In this document: positions 51,666-59,918 of the stretch, piece by piece
Position numbering within the stretch: the first letter of the stretch is position 1
Layout of the letters: each line of letters begins with the position of its first letter
NCBI RefSeq assembly: GCF_900113865.1
Contig: NZ_FOQY01000043.1
Span: 1-62,836, forward strand
Length of the DNA: 62,836 bases
Source of the DNA: Streptosporangium canum
GTDB lineage: Bacteria; Actinomycetota; Actinomycetes; Streptosporangiales; Streptosporangiaceae
Direction of reading: 5' to 3'
Program-made: the position numbers and the translations under genes
Notes under the pieces: model-generated
What the model was told of the DNA's origin: nothing
Database searches by the model: none
What the model saw: only the letters and a program-made list of their open reading frames with translations

Positions 51666-51950
51666 ATGTCGATGACTGATGAACAGGGCTTCGCGAGTTC
51701 GTCGCTGCCCCGGCACCTGGTGCGCGGCGCGGTCGGTTTCGGGGCGCTGATCTGCTCGGTCGCGCTCATCCCGGTGGTCGGGCCGGTCAGCTTGCTGCTC
51801 GCCGCCGTCGGGGTGTTCGCTTTCCGCGGATGTCCGACCTGCTGGGCGATCGGGCTGGTGCAGACGATCTCAAGGGGGCGGCTACGGCGTTCGTGCTCGG
51901 ATGGCGTTTGCGAGCTGAAGGTCGCCGACCGCCCCCGAAGCGGCGTCTGA
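51666..51950 (+). CDS. Small cysteine-rich membrane protein after the sigma gene
   Basis: The product has 94 residues from ATG 51666, with CTGGAG just upstream. It has two hydrophobic segments (VRGAVGFGALICSVALIPVV and PVSLLLAAVGVFAFRG), then a cytosolic or external tail with CPTC and two further cysteines (SCSDGVCEL). The CP-containing turn resembles DUF2892 proteins. Paired with a sigma factor, the CxxC could be a redox switch or metal site, which is an inference. No classical zinc anti-sigma motif (HxxxCxxC) is present. Confidence 0.65.
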   Translation: MSMTDEQGFASSSLPRHLVRGAVGFGALICSVALIPVVGPVSLLLAAVGVFAFRGCPTCWAIGLVQTISRGRLRRSCSDGVCELKVADRPRSGV

Positions 51951-52161
51951 AGGCCGGCGCAGCCTGGCGGGCCGGCAGGGCGGCGCCTCCACCGAGGCCC
52001 TGCTGCGCCGGTCCCAGCGCGAGACCACCCGCCCCGCCTGCTCGGCGATGCCGGTGGTCGGCTGCGTCCAGAGAACGATCTTCATGGTGTCTGGCCGCGT
52101 GATCGCGACCTGCGGCACGAGACCGAGGTCGACCGGTGGTTGTCCCGCCGGACACCTGAAG

Positions 52162-53061
52162 TCACGGACCCGGCGATTCTGAGGACTCCGCCGCCGAGAC
52201 GCCGAGGGCGGACAGGAACGCCGCGGCGACAGGGGATGGAGGGAAGCGACTCCAGATGAGGTACTCCATGCGCGCAGGAGCGTCGCGGAGCTGGAGAACG
52301 GGCAGATCGGGAAGTTCGGCCACGAAGGCGGCGGGCAGCATCCCAATGCCCAGGCCCTGTCGGATCAGGCGAGTTATGAAGTCCACGGTCGTCACTTCGA
52401 AGGCGACCTCGCGCCGGACTCCGGCCGCTGCGAACGCCTCGTCCGACTGGGCCCGGGCGGCGGTGCCCGGAGGGAAGTCGACGAACGGTTCGTCCGACAG
52501 CTGGTGCAGATCCACGCGTTCCTCGTCCGCCAGCGGATGGTCGGGCGCCACTACGGCGACCAGGTCACCGCGCGCCAGTTCGCGACCGCGGACGCCCTGA
52601 GGACGCGCGGTCGGGGGAAGCCCCAGGAAGGCGGCGTCCAGGGTGCCCTGCCGCACCCGTTCGATCAGCTCCTCGCTCGCGCCGGAGCGGAGACTGATCC
52701 GCACCTGCCGATGCCGCAGGTGGAACCGTTTCAGCGTGGCCGGCAGGTCGACCGCCGTGACGGTGGGGATGGCGCCGATGGCCAGCCGGCCGCGGATCTC
52801 ACCGGCGGCGGCCGCCACCTCGGCGCGGGCCCGTTCGGCGGCGTCGAGAGCCTGGCGGGCCGCGGGCAGGAACGCCTCACCGGCGGGGGTCAGACGGACG
52901 CGGCGGCTGGTGCGGCTGAACAACTTGGCGCCCAGCTCACGTTCCAGCTTGGCGATCTGGTGGCTCAGGGCGGACTGGACGACCAGGCACTGCTCGGCGG
53001 CCCGGGTGAAGTTGCTCGTCTCCGCGACAGCGACGACATAGCGCATCTGCTGCAGTTCCAT
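52162..53061 (-). CDS. LysR-family transcriptional regulator
   Basis: The product has 299 residues from ATG 53061. The helix-turn-helix region is ELQQMRYVVAVAETSNFTRA AEQCLVVQSALSHQIAKLER ELGAKLFSRTSR; a standard effector domain follows (IRGRLAIGAIPTVTAVDLPA). It is divergent from an MFS transporter, a classic LysR/exporter pair. A T-N11-A dyad lies seven bases upstream of its start. Confidence 0.93.
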   Translation of the reverse strand: MELQQMRYVVAVAETSNFTRAAEQCLVVQSALSHQIAKLERELGAKLFSRTSRRVRLTPAGEAFLPAARQALDAAERARAEVAAAAGEIRGRLAIGAIPTVTAVDLPATLKRFHLRHRQVRISLRSGASEELIERVRQGTLDAAFLGLPPTARPQGVRGRELARGDLVAVVAPDHPLADEERVDLHQLSDEPFVDFPPGTAARAQSDEAFAAAGVRREVAFEVTTVDFITRLIRQGLGIGMLPAAFVAELPDLPVLQLRDAPARMEYLIWSRFPPSPVAAAFLSALGVSAAESSESPGP

Positions 53062-53067
53062 GGATTA

Positions 53068-53082
53068 ATCGTGATGCACGAT
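53068..53082. promoter_or_regulatory. LysR box between regulator and transporter
   Basis: ATCGT and ACGAT flank GATGC, giving a T-N11-A motif. It lies just upstream of the regulator start and 59 bases before the transporter start, suited to dual control. Confidence 0.6.
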
Positions 53083-53140
53083 CGATCCGATGACAAACAT
53101 GTGTTGGACTCATTGATGCCCTATCTCCGAGGCTGGGCGC

Positions 53141-54403
53141 ATGACGACAACGGTTTCCCATTCGGACGGTGGCCTGTCGCGCGGGCTGCTTCTGCTCATG
53201 TCGGTGGCGACCGGGTTGGCGGTCGCGGGCAACTACTTCGCGCAGCCGTTGCTTGACCTGATCGGCCGGGAGATGGGGATCGGGCCGTCGTCGGCGGCAC
53301 TGTTGGTGACCGCCGCACAGGCCGGGTACGCATTGGGGCTGATCCTGCTGGTGCCGCTCGGCGACCTGCTGGAGCGGCGGCGGCTTGCCGTGTCGCTCTA
53401 CGCGGTGACCGCCGTGTTTCTGCTGGTGTCGGCGACCGCCTCCAACGGCACGGTGCTCCTGGTCAGTACGGCCCTGACCGCGCTGACCTCGGTGGGAGCC
53501 CAGGTCGTGGTGCCGTTCGCGGCGACGCTGGCGGCCCCGGCCGAGCGTGGCCGGGTGGTCGGCACGGTGATGACCGGGCTGATGCTCGGCCTGTTGCTGG
53601 CGCGCACCGCGTCCGGGGCGTTGTCGGAGCTGGGCGGGTGGCGGACGGTCTACTGGGTGGCCGCGGTCTTGATGGCGCTGATGGCCGTGCTGCTGCGTAT
53701 CTTCCTGCCCCGGCTCGGCGGGGACGGCGGAGGCCGGTCCTATCTGGGTCTGCTGCGTTCGACGGTGGCGATGTTCCGGTACGAGCCGTTGTTGCGGTGG
53801 CGGGCGGGCATCGCCGCGTTGAGCCTCGCCTCGTTCAGCGTGCTGTGGACGGCGCTGACCTTGCTGCTGGCGGGCTCGCCCTACGGCTGGTCGGAGTCGG
53901 CCATCGGACTCTTCGGGCTGGTCGGCGCCGTGGGTGCGCTGACCGCCACGGTGGCGGGGCGGCTGGCCGACCGCGGGTATGTGCAGGCCGTGACCGGCGC
54001 CGGGACGGTCCTGCTGGTGGCGTCCTGGACGGCGATCACGGCGGGGGCGAGCACGCTGGTCTGGCTGCTCGTCGGCGTGATCGTGCTGGACCTGGCGCAT
54101 CAGGCGGTGCTCAACAGCAGCCAGAACGTCCTCTACGCGCTGCGGCCCGAGGCCCGCAACCGGATCAACTCCGCCTTCATGACCTGCCTTTTCGTCGGCG
54201 GCGCGGTGGGGTCCGCGCTGGCTGCGGTGGTCTGGGTGCACAGCGGCTGGACCGGCGTGTGCGTCTTGGGCGCCACCTTCTCGGCCGGGACCGTCGTGCT
54301 CTGGGTCCTGGAGCGCGTCACTGTCGGCCGGACGGCAGGAAAGCCGGCGAAGACCTCAGTTCAACAAGGCCATGACGCGACACCGGCCACCTCGGCCAAC
54401 TGA
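53141..54403 (+). CDS. MFS transporter (YnfM/sugar efflux-like)
   Basis: The product has 420 residues with twelve predicted transmembrane helices. The start region AGNYFAQPLLDLIGREMGIG and the cytosolic loop GDLLERRRL after helix 2 (the MFS A motif) are characteristic of the YnfM/DHA1 efflux group. It is probably a proton-driven exporter of small molecules. It is divergent from a LysR regulator and followed closely by two NAD(P)-binding frames, suggesting an operon. Confidence 0.92.
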   Translation: MTTTVSHSDGGLSRGLLLLMSVATGLAVAGNYFAQPLLDLIGREMGIGPSSAALLVTAAQAGYALGLILLVPLGDLLERRRLAVSLYAVTAVFLLVSATASNGTVLLVSTALTALTSVGAQVVVPFAATLAAPAERGRVVGTVMTGLMLGLLLARTASGALSELGGWRTVYWVAAVLMALMAVLLRIFLPRLGGDGGGRSYLGLLRSTVAMFRYEPLLRWRAGIAALSLASFSVLWTALTLLLAGSPYGWSESAIGLFGLVGAVGALTATVAGRLADRGYVQAVTGAGTVLLVASWTAITAGASTLVWLLVGVIVLDLAHQAVLNSSQNVLYALRPEARNRINSAFMTCLFVGGAVGSALAAVVWVHSGWTGVCVLGATFSAGTVVLWVLERVTVGRTAGKPAKTSVQQGHDATPATSAN

Positions 54404-54420
54404 TCCAAGGAGCTGAAACC

Positions 54421-54591
54421 ATGCACGTCACCGTGTTCGGAGCGGCCGGAAACATGGGGAGCCGCGTGGTACCCGAGGCGCTCGCCCGTGCGCAGCCGAC
54501 GGCCGACGTCGTCCGCGACCTGGTCCGTACCCCCGCCCCCGCCCCCGCCCCCGCCGCGGCCACGGCCATGGCCACCGCCAAAGGAGAATGA
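54421..54591 (+). pseudogene. Truncated NAD(P)-binding protein with PA-rich tail
   Basis: ATG 54421 opens a 56-residue frame. MHVTVFGAAGNMGSRVVPEA is a Rossmann fold start (GxxGxxG-like GAAGNMG), and VRDLVRTPAPAPAPAAA is a low-complexity tail. It ends by TGA overlapping the next ATG. It is a fragment of an NmrA- or epimerase-like gene that may now act as a translational leader for the following gene. Confidence 0.6.
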
Positions 54592-55478
54592 ACGTGCCGC
54601 GCACCGTGCTGATCACCGGAGCCACCGGGACCGTGTCCAGCGCACTGATGACCGCGCTGGAAGGGGCCGAGGTGGACCTCCGTGCTCTCGTCCGCGACGA
54701 GTCCAGAGCGGACGGCCCGCGCGGGCAGGGCGCCGAGGTCTTCGTCGGCGACCTCGATGACGCCCGGTCGCTGCCGCCCGCCTTCGAGGGCGTGCAGGAC
54801 GTGTGGCTGCTCACCCCGAACGGCCCGCGCGCTCCGGAGCACAACATGAACGCCGTGTGGGCCGCACGTCAGGCCGGCGTGGAGCGCGTCGTGCGCCTGT
54901 CCGTCGTCGGCGCGGCACACGACGCGCCGAACCGCAGCGGCAGGTTGCACGCGCTGTCGGACCGGGAGACCGAACAGTGCGGCATGCGCTGGACGATCCT
55001 GCGTCCCCACTGGTTCATGCAGAACCTGCTGAACGAGGCGGGCGACATCGCCGCCACCGGCACGTTCTCGCTGAACATGGCCTCGGCGCGGATCGGCATG
55101 ATCGACGTGCGCGACATCGCCGACTGCGCCGCCCGCGTGCTCCTCGACGACCCGGATCGCCACCACGGCCGGACCTACACCCTCACCGGCCCGCGCTCGC
55201 TGACAGTTGACGAGGTCGCCGCCGAAATGGGGCTCGCGCTCGGCAGGCCCATCACATACCTGCCGGTCAGCGACGACGCCAAGCGCGAGACACTGCTCGG
55301 CTACGGTGTTCCGGCATGGATCGTCGACATGCTCGAGGAGTACGCGCGGGCGTACGTCTCCGGCTGGGGAGATTTCACCACCGGTACGGTCGCCGACCTT
55401 CTCGGCCGCCCCCCGCGCGACCTCGCCGGCTTCGTCCGCGACCACGCCGCGGCGTTCACCCCGGCCGAGGACGACTGA
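54588..55478 (+). CDS. NmrA-like NAD(P)-binding oxidoreductase
   Basis: The product has 296 residues from ATG 54588 behind AAAGGAG. The Rossmann motif TVLITGATGTVSSALMTALE gives GATGTVSS in place of the canonical GxxGxxG, typical of NmrA-type atypical short-chain dehydrogenases. VQDVWLLTPNGP, RLSVVGAAHDAPNRSGRLHA and MRWTILRPHWFMQNLLNEA are family landmarks. Such proteins reduce or sense NADPH/NADP. It is translationally coupled to the remnant and may be co-transcribed with the MFS gene. Confidence 0.88.
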   Translation: MNVPRTVLITGATGTVSSALMTALEGAEVDLRALVRDESRADGPRGQGAEVFVGDLDDARSLPPAFEGVQDVWLLTPNGPRAPEHNMNAVWAARQAGVERVVRLSVVGAAHDAPNRSGRLHALSDRETEQCGMRWTILRPHWFMQNLLNEAGDIAATGTFSLNMASARIGMIDVRDIADCAARVLLDDPDRHHGRTYTLTGPRSLTVDEVAAEMGLALGRPITYLPVSDDAKRETLLGYGVPAWIVDMLEEYARAYVSGWGDFTTGTVADLLGRPPRDLAGFVRDHAAAFTPAEDD

Positions 55479-55579
55479 AGCGCCCCGCTTCAACGAACTT
55501 CCGCATGCCGTTGTCGGCCGCAACCCCACCAAGAAGCCGGGGCACTCGATAGAGCCCGCACAAGCTAGGAGGGCATCAG

Positions 55580-56512
55580 ATGATGCGATCGATCAGGGGC
55601 CTTGGGGCGCTTCTCGCCGCCCTCACACTGGCCATCACCATAGGCGGTTCCGCCGGAGCGGCATCGGACCGGCGGGCCGGGATATCTCCGACAGCCATCT
55701 CATTGCCTGACGGCTTCCAGCCCGAGGGCATCGCCATCGGCCCCGGCCCGTTCGCCTTCATCGGCTCCATGGCCGACGGCTCCATCTACCGCGCCGACCT
55801 GCGCACCGGACGCGGCGCGATCATCAGCCGCGGGCCCGGCACGCCGTCCCTCGGAATGAAGATCGACGAGCGCGGACGGCTGTTCGTGGCGGGCGGCACG
55901 GGCGGCGACGCGCGTGTCGTCGACTCCCGAACCGGCCGGGTGCTGGCCACCTACCGGCTGGCCACCGGCCCGGCGTTCGTCAACGACGTCATCCTCACCC
56001 AGGGTGCCGCGTGGTTCACCGACTCCACCAACCCGGTGCTCTACAAGCTGCCGCTACGTGACGGACGGCTGCCCACCGCCGCGCAGCGGATCCCGCTCAC
56101 CGGGGACCTGGTGTACGGCGACGGCTTCAACGCCAACGGGATCACGCCGACTCCGGACGGCCGGGGCCTGATCGTCGTGCAGTCGAACACCGGCGGGCTG
56201 TTCCGCGTCGACTGGTCCGGTGCGACCCGCCGGGTGAACCTGCACGGCGAGTCGCTGCGGGAAGGCGACGGCCTGTTGCTGCGCGGCCGGACGTTGTACG
56301 CGGTGCAGAACCGGTTCAACGCCGTGGCCGTCCTGCGGCTGAACGAGGCCGGGACCGACGGCCGCGTCGTGCGGCGGGTGAGTGACCCCCGGTTCGACGT
56401 ACCGGCGACCGTGGCGGCCTTCGGCTCCCGGCTGTACCTCCCCAACGCCCGCTTCGACACCAGCCCGACCCCCACCACCCCGTACACTGCAGTCGCCATC
56501 CCCCGCCCCTGA
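55580..56512 (+). CDS. Secreted SMP-30/NHL-like beta-propeller protein
   Basis: The product has 310 residues; ATG 55580 or 55583 follows AGGAGGG. A signal peptide (LGALLAALTLAITIGGSAGA) precedes a six-bladed propeller of the SMP-30/gluconolactonase type: PDGFQPEGIAIGPGPFAFIG, GGTGGDARVVDSRTGRVLAT, TPDGRGLIVVQSNTGGLFRV. Gluconolactonase metal residues are not clearly conserved, so a binding role is equally possible. It appears monocistronic. Confidence 0.8.
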   Translation: MMRSIRGLGALLAALTLAITIGGSAGAASDRRAGISPTAISLPDGFQPEGIAIGPGPFAFIGSMADGSIYRADLRTGRGAIISRGPGTPSLGMKIDERGRLFVAGGTGGDARVVDSRTGRVLATYRLATGPAFVNDVILTQGAAWFTDSTNPVLYKLPLRDGRLPTAAQRIPLTGDLVYGDGFNANGITPTPDGRGLIVVQSNTGGLFRVDWSGATRRVNLHGESLREGDGLLLRGRTLYAVQNRFNAVAVLRLNEAGTDGRVVRRVSDPRFDVPATVAAFGSRLYLPNARFDTSPTPTTPYTAVAIPRP

Positions 56513-56587
56513 CTCCCGCGTCGGCTACGCCGAAACCCTCGCCCGGCTGACCGGTGTGGCCGGCGAGAGACGCACTCTCCACCCTCC

Positions 56588-56619
56588 TGAATGACTGGAA
56601 TGGCAATTCCAGTCATTCA
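56588..56619. promoter_or_regulatory. Perfect 14-bp-arm palindrome upstream of a hydrolase gene
   Basis: TGAATGACTGGAAT and ATTCCAGTCATTCA flank GGCA. It lies 76 bases after the propeller gene and 72 before the hydrolase start; no T tract follows. A TetR-type operator is more likely than a terminator. A shorter dyad, GTTGTC/GACAAC, follows at 56650-56664. Confidence 0.7.
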
Positions 56620-56690
56620 AGGGAATCGATCGTGCCGGTGTACAACGTTGTTGTCTCCGACAACCTCGATCCCAGAGGAGGGCACCTGCC

Positions 56691-57440
56691 TTGTACATGA
56701 GGGAAACCGGTAATGCCGCCGGTCCTGTCCTGCTGCTCATCCACGGCGGCGGCGTCGCCGGCTGGATGTGGGATGCGCAGATCGACCACTTCGGACCGCG
56801 CTATCGCGTTCTTGTGCCTGATCTACCCGGTCACGGCCATAGCCATGACATGGCCTTCACGACGAGCGCGGCGGTCGTCGCCGAGCTCGCCGCCTACCTC
56901 GGGCAGCTCCCCGCCGGCACGGACGTCACCGTGGCGGGTTTTTCGCTCGGCGCACAGCTTGCCCTCGAACTGGCCGCTTCCCATCCCGAGGTGGTCACAC
57001 GCGTGGTCATCACCAGCGCGCTGACGCAGGGCATACCGTTGCCGAGCCTGAGCCACTGGCTCGTCAGGCTCACCGCGCCGCTCGCCCGGCAGACATGGTT
57101 CGCCAAGCTCCAAGCGAAGTCGCTGTACATCCCGGACGATCTCCTCGACGACTACATCCGCACCTCGAAGACCCTGCCCGCGGAGAGCCTGATCGCGCTG
57201 ACCCGGGCCAATGCGGAGTTCCGCACGCCATCGGCCTGGCGCCGGTTCCCTGGAGCCGTCCTGCTCCTGGCCGGAGCGAAGGAACCACGAGCACTCCGAG
57301 AGGGGATGCGGCAACTCGACCATGACCACTCGAAGAGCGAGCTGATCGTTCACGAGCACGCGGGCCACGGACTGCCGCTGCAATACCCCGAGTGGTTCAA
57401 CGCGCGCGTCGAAGGGTGGATTCGCGCCAACCCCGCGTGA
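56691..57440 (+). CDS. Alpha/beta hydrolase
   Basis: The product has 249 residues; TTG 56691 follows AGAGGAGGG by about 11 bases, and ATG 56697 is the alternative. The fold is clear: oxyanion hole LLLIHGGGVAGWMWDAQ, VLVPDLPGHGHSHD, nucleophile elbow VAGFSLGAQLALELAAS with Ser in GFSLG, and His in HEHAGHGLPLQY. The acid residue is not obvious. Substrate is unknown. The large upstream palindrome probably controls it. Confidence 0.9.
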   Translation: MYMRETGNAAGPVLLLIHGGGVAGWMWDAQIDHFGPRYRVLVPDLPGHGHSHDMAFTTSAAVVAELAAYLGQLPAGTDVTVAGFSLGAQLALELAASHPEVVTRVVITSALTQGIPLPSLSHWLVRLTAPLARQTWFAKLQAKSLYIPDDLLDDYIRTSKTLPAESLIALTRANAEFRTPSAWRRFPGAVLLLAGAKEPRALREGMRQLDHDHSKSELIVHEHAGHGLPLQYPEWFNARVEGWIRANPA

Positions 57441-57484
57441 ACCGCCGAGATCATCCGGAGTCCCTGACTCCCTCACGGCTGCCG

Positions 57485-57880
57485 GGGTGAGCCGGGTCCC
57501 CTCCGAGAAGATCTCCACCCGCGTCGCCCGCCGGCCGAACTCCAGCGGGCCGTCACTCTCGCCCGAGAGATGCGTGCCGCCGGCATCGCGGTAACCCTGG
57601 TCGTGCACGAGCACAAGCGGCTCGGCCATGGCCTGGCCCTGGCCGGGCTCGCCGAACAACTCCGCGCCCACGACGTCGGCCTGGAGTTCGTCACCGGCGA
57701 ACTCCAAGGTATCCACAACCCGTCCGGCGTGGTGTTCACCGTGCCGGCCGCGCTGTCGGGGATGGAACGCGAATACATCCGCGACCGCACCTGGAAGGTC
57801 ACGAGAGCGCCCGCAAGAACGGCACGGCCACCGGCACCGAGCCGGCCATGAGAGTACGGCTGGGGCACGCTGCTGGGAGA
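57485..57880 (+). pseudogene. Serine recombinase (resolvase) remnant, two frameshifts
   Basis: Three frames in succession match a resolvase N-terminal catalytic domain past the nucleophile: VPSEKISTRVARRP, then (shift near 57535) ELQRAVTLAREMRAAGIAVT and LALAGLAEQLRAHDVGLEFV, LSGMEREYIRDRT, then (shift near 57792) LEGHESARKNGTATG. The catalytic serine start and the DNA-binding C-terminus are gone. Such an enzyme would have served a transposon or integrative element. Confidence 0.75.
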
Positions 57881-57915
57881 GTAGGGGAGTAGGACCGGGG
57901 CACGCTGCTTGGAGA
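57862..57915. repeat. Direct repeat at the resolvase/SMI1 junction
   Basis: A 19-base segment GGGGCACGCTGCTGGGAGA at 57862-57880 recurs with one change at 57897-57915. It marks a junction between the resolvase remnant and the SMI1 fragment. Confidence 0.75.
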
Positions 57916-58216
57916 ATATCGACACCAAGCCAATGGATGGCTCGCCGAACGTCTTCCGCTCGAAACGATGCTTCCTGTCGCCCGTGATGGCGGGGGTGAC
58001 ATTCTCTTCCCCGACCTGGCGCCGGCAACCTATGGGCAGGTTGTGGGCTATGTCCACGGCTTGCCCGAGTGGACGGGACAGCGAGGGGAGGCAACGGTGG
58101 CCGTTCTTGCCCTGGATTTCGCCGCCTACCTCGACAAGGTGTTCATCGCTCCTGACACCGCTGAGATGAATTGGGCGACGCGAGCGGCCTTGATCCATCC
58201 GATCCGTGGCGGATGA
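57906..58216 (+). pseudogene. SMI1/KNR4-family C-terminal fragment
   Basis: The frame ANGWLAERLPLETMLPVARD, GGGDILFPDL, YGQVVGYVHGLPEWTGQRGE and VAVLALDFAAYLDKVF matches the C-terminal half of SMI1/KNR4 (SUKH) proteins, immunity proteins of polymorphic toxins. No N-terminal half and no good start are present. It is probably a remnant of a contact-dependent toxin immunity gene. Confidence 0.6.
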
Positions 58217-58305
58217 CCATAGAGGCATGGCTGGATGAAGGTCTTCCGGGTGGAGGGCACGTCCATGGACTGCTGCCTGACCTGAGCCGTTGCCCGGGGA
58301 AGGGC

Positions 58306-58440
58306 GACGGGAATCGAACCTGCGCTGTCAGCTTGGGAATCGCATGGATCACGCCTCGTAGTGCCGCTGACCTGCGGTTGGCGCCGGTCATGAGTGACCG
58401 TGGTTGCCCCCTCGTTACCCTCCTTAATGGCACGCTAATG
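58306..58440 (-). repeat. att-like copy 1: decayed tRNA-Gly(CCC) 3' half plus arm sequence
   Basis: On the minus strand, 58306-58339 encodes the anticodon-loop TTCCCAA, AGCTGACAGCG and T-arm GGTTCGATTCCCGT of tRNA-Gly(CCC), with one change from copies 2 and 3 and without the acceptor end. The GCTGACCTG arm element follows 27 bases away. It is the most decayed of three tandem attachment-like sites. Confidence 0.75.
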
Positions 58441-58478
58441 GCAGGACGGAGGGCGGCTCTGCGGGGATAAACGAGCAG

Positions 58479-58751
58479 GTGGCAGCCAAGATCGCAGAGG
58501 AGTACCTGTCACGGTGGCGTCGTGCCGCTGTCTATGACGAACTCGCGGTCATGGAGGAGAACGGCGATAAGGACTGGGCGAACGTCACCGGAGAGGACGG
58601 GAGCGGCTACAAGGTCCTGGCTTACGTGCTTCCCGAGGCCGATCGGGCACTCCGGTTGGTCATCGCGGTGAACGATCGTGTGCCACGCGCAACCATCGCC
58701 CCCGTGACGCGGACTGTGGTCATGCGCCCGGATGGCACCTACACGGAGTAG
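58479..58751 (+). CDS. Hypothetical protein in the tRNA-Gly island
   Basis: The product has 90 residues from GTG 58479. It is a soluble alpha/beta protein (IAEEYLSRWRRAAVYDELAV, GSGYKVLAYVLPEADRALRL, PVTRTVVMRPDGTYTE) with no recognisable family. Its position just inside att-like copy 1 suggests cargo of an integrative element. Confidence 0.6.
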   Translation: MAAKIAEEYLSRWRRAAVYDELAVMEENGDKDWANVTGEDGSGYKVLAYVLPEADRALRLVIAVNDRVPRATIAPVTRTVVMRPDGTYTE

Positions 58752-58779
58752 ACGGAGAGTGGCGCGTCTGCGCACCTGA

Positions 58780-59260
58780 TGGCGGTGGCGTGCAACCCCG
58801 CGCGGCGTCGGTGAGCTGGGCGGGCCAGATGTCGGTGAGACGGCCCGCGAAGTGCGACCAGGAGTCGACGCGGGGAACGCCGGTCAAAGCAGGTGGGATC
58901 CGCAGGGCGTGGATGCGGCTGTGCAGCCCGGCAAGGGCTTGAGAGCGGTGCCGCGTTGATCGGAGTCGACCTCGGGGAGCAGAACGTCGGGTATGTGACT
59001 CATGCCGATCGCGGGCGGGGGTTCGTCAAGATCTTCCCAGAGAGGTGCGGGCGCGTCGCGGGATGGACGCCGTGGAGCTGGGTGGGGGCGATCCATTCGC
59101 GTTGGCCAGGGCCGTAGCCGTCGGTCTTGTAGAGCTTGATGACTTCAGTGTCATGGCCGGGGCGTTCCCAGGCGTACACGGTGTTGTTGAAGCCGCCGGT
59201 CAGGGGTCTGAGTCCCGCCTGGGCGAGGCGGTCGAACAGGCCGGACTTCTCACGCGCCTG
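58780..59260 (-). pseudogene. APH-like phosphotransferase pseudogene, two frameshifts
   Basis: Reading 3' to 5' along the plus strand, three frames join: LAQAGLRPLTGGFNNTVYAW and TEVIKLYKTDGYGPGQREWI (N-lobe, with Lys); then APAPLWEDLDEPPPAIGMSH IPD (hinge); then LAGLHSRIHALRIPPALTGV and SHFAGRLTDIW (helical domain start). These match the choline/aminoglycoside phosphotransferase fold. The catalytic HGD and DFD-type motifs are not present, so the gene is truncated as well as frameshifted. Confidence 0.7.
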
Positions 59261-59318
59261 CGCGCCCTGCACCACCCCGCGACCCCGCAAGCCTGATTCG
59301 TCGGTACGTCCTGAGATC

Positions 59319-59912
59319 ATGCCCCGCATGTACCACGACCTGGCCAACTCCCTCGACCACGTCACCCTGACCTACGTCAGGGGCGTGTCCCCCGCTGACG
59401 TCGTCGCCCGTTTCGGCGGGGACATCGCCACCTTCGCCCCCATGTCCGTCGAGAAGGTCGCGCGGACCCACTCCTGGGGCAGCGAGGGCGTCACGCTGGC
59501 CGCCGTCGCCTCCCTTGGTGAGTGGACGTTGATCGTCGACAACAACATGGTCGGTTTCTACGACGGAATGGTCGAGTCGCTGTCGGCGGGCACCCGGGTC
59601 GTCGCCCATTATCTGCAGGACATCACCGGGATCTACTACTTCCACTGGGTCGAAGACGGGCGGACCGAGGTCGGCTTCTACGGCGAGGACGGCTTCGTCA
59701 TCGACGAACAGATGGTCATGCCCGACCAGATGCCGGCGACGTTCGCCCCGATCTTGGCCCGTTCCGACGCCCAATTCCCGGGCATGCCCGAGATCAACGT
59801 CGGCCCGGTCTTCATGTGGGCCGAGGACCTCACCGGCATCACCATGACCCCCCGACTCCTCGAAGAGCTGACTTTCGTCGGTGGCCCGATCTCACCCGTC
59901 CGTCCCGAATAG
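59319..59912 (+). CDS. DUF6461 protein, copy 1
   Basis: The product has 197 residues (ATG 59319, or ATG 59328 as in MYHDLAN). It matches DUF6461: TYVRGVSPADVVARFGGD, GEWTLIVDNNMVGFYDGMVE, LSAGTRVVAHYLQDI and IYYFHWVEDGRTEVGFY. The function is not known. It is 40-50% identical by eye to the next gene, from which it is separated by six bases, so the pair arose by tandem duplication and is co-transcribed. Confidence 0.8.
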   Translation: MPRMYHDLANSLDHVTLTYVRGVSPADVVARFGGDIATFAPMSVEKVARTHSWGSEGVTLAAVASLGEWTLIVDNNMVGFYDGMVESLSAGTRVVAHYLQDITGIYYFHWVEDGRTEVGFYGEDGFVIDEQMVMPDQMPATFAPILARSDAQFPGMPEINVGPVFMWAEDLTGITMTPRLLEELTFVGGPISPVRPE

Positions 59913-59918
59913 ATTGTC

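Noticed and set aside
51951..52161. Minus-strand reading MKIVLWTQPTTGIAEQAGRV as a gene start
   Set aside because: The frame soon becomes low-complexity and antisense to nothing recognisable; no ribosome site or family match, so not annotated.
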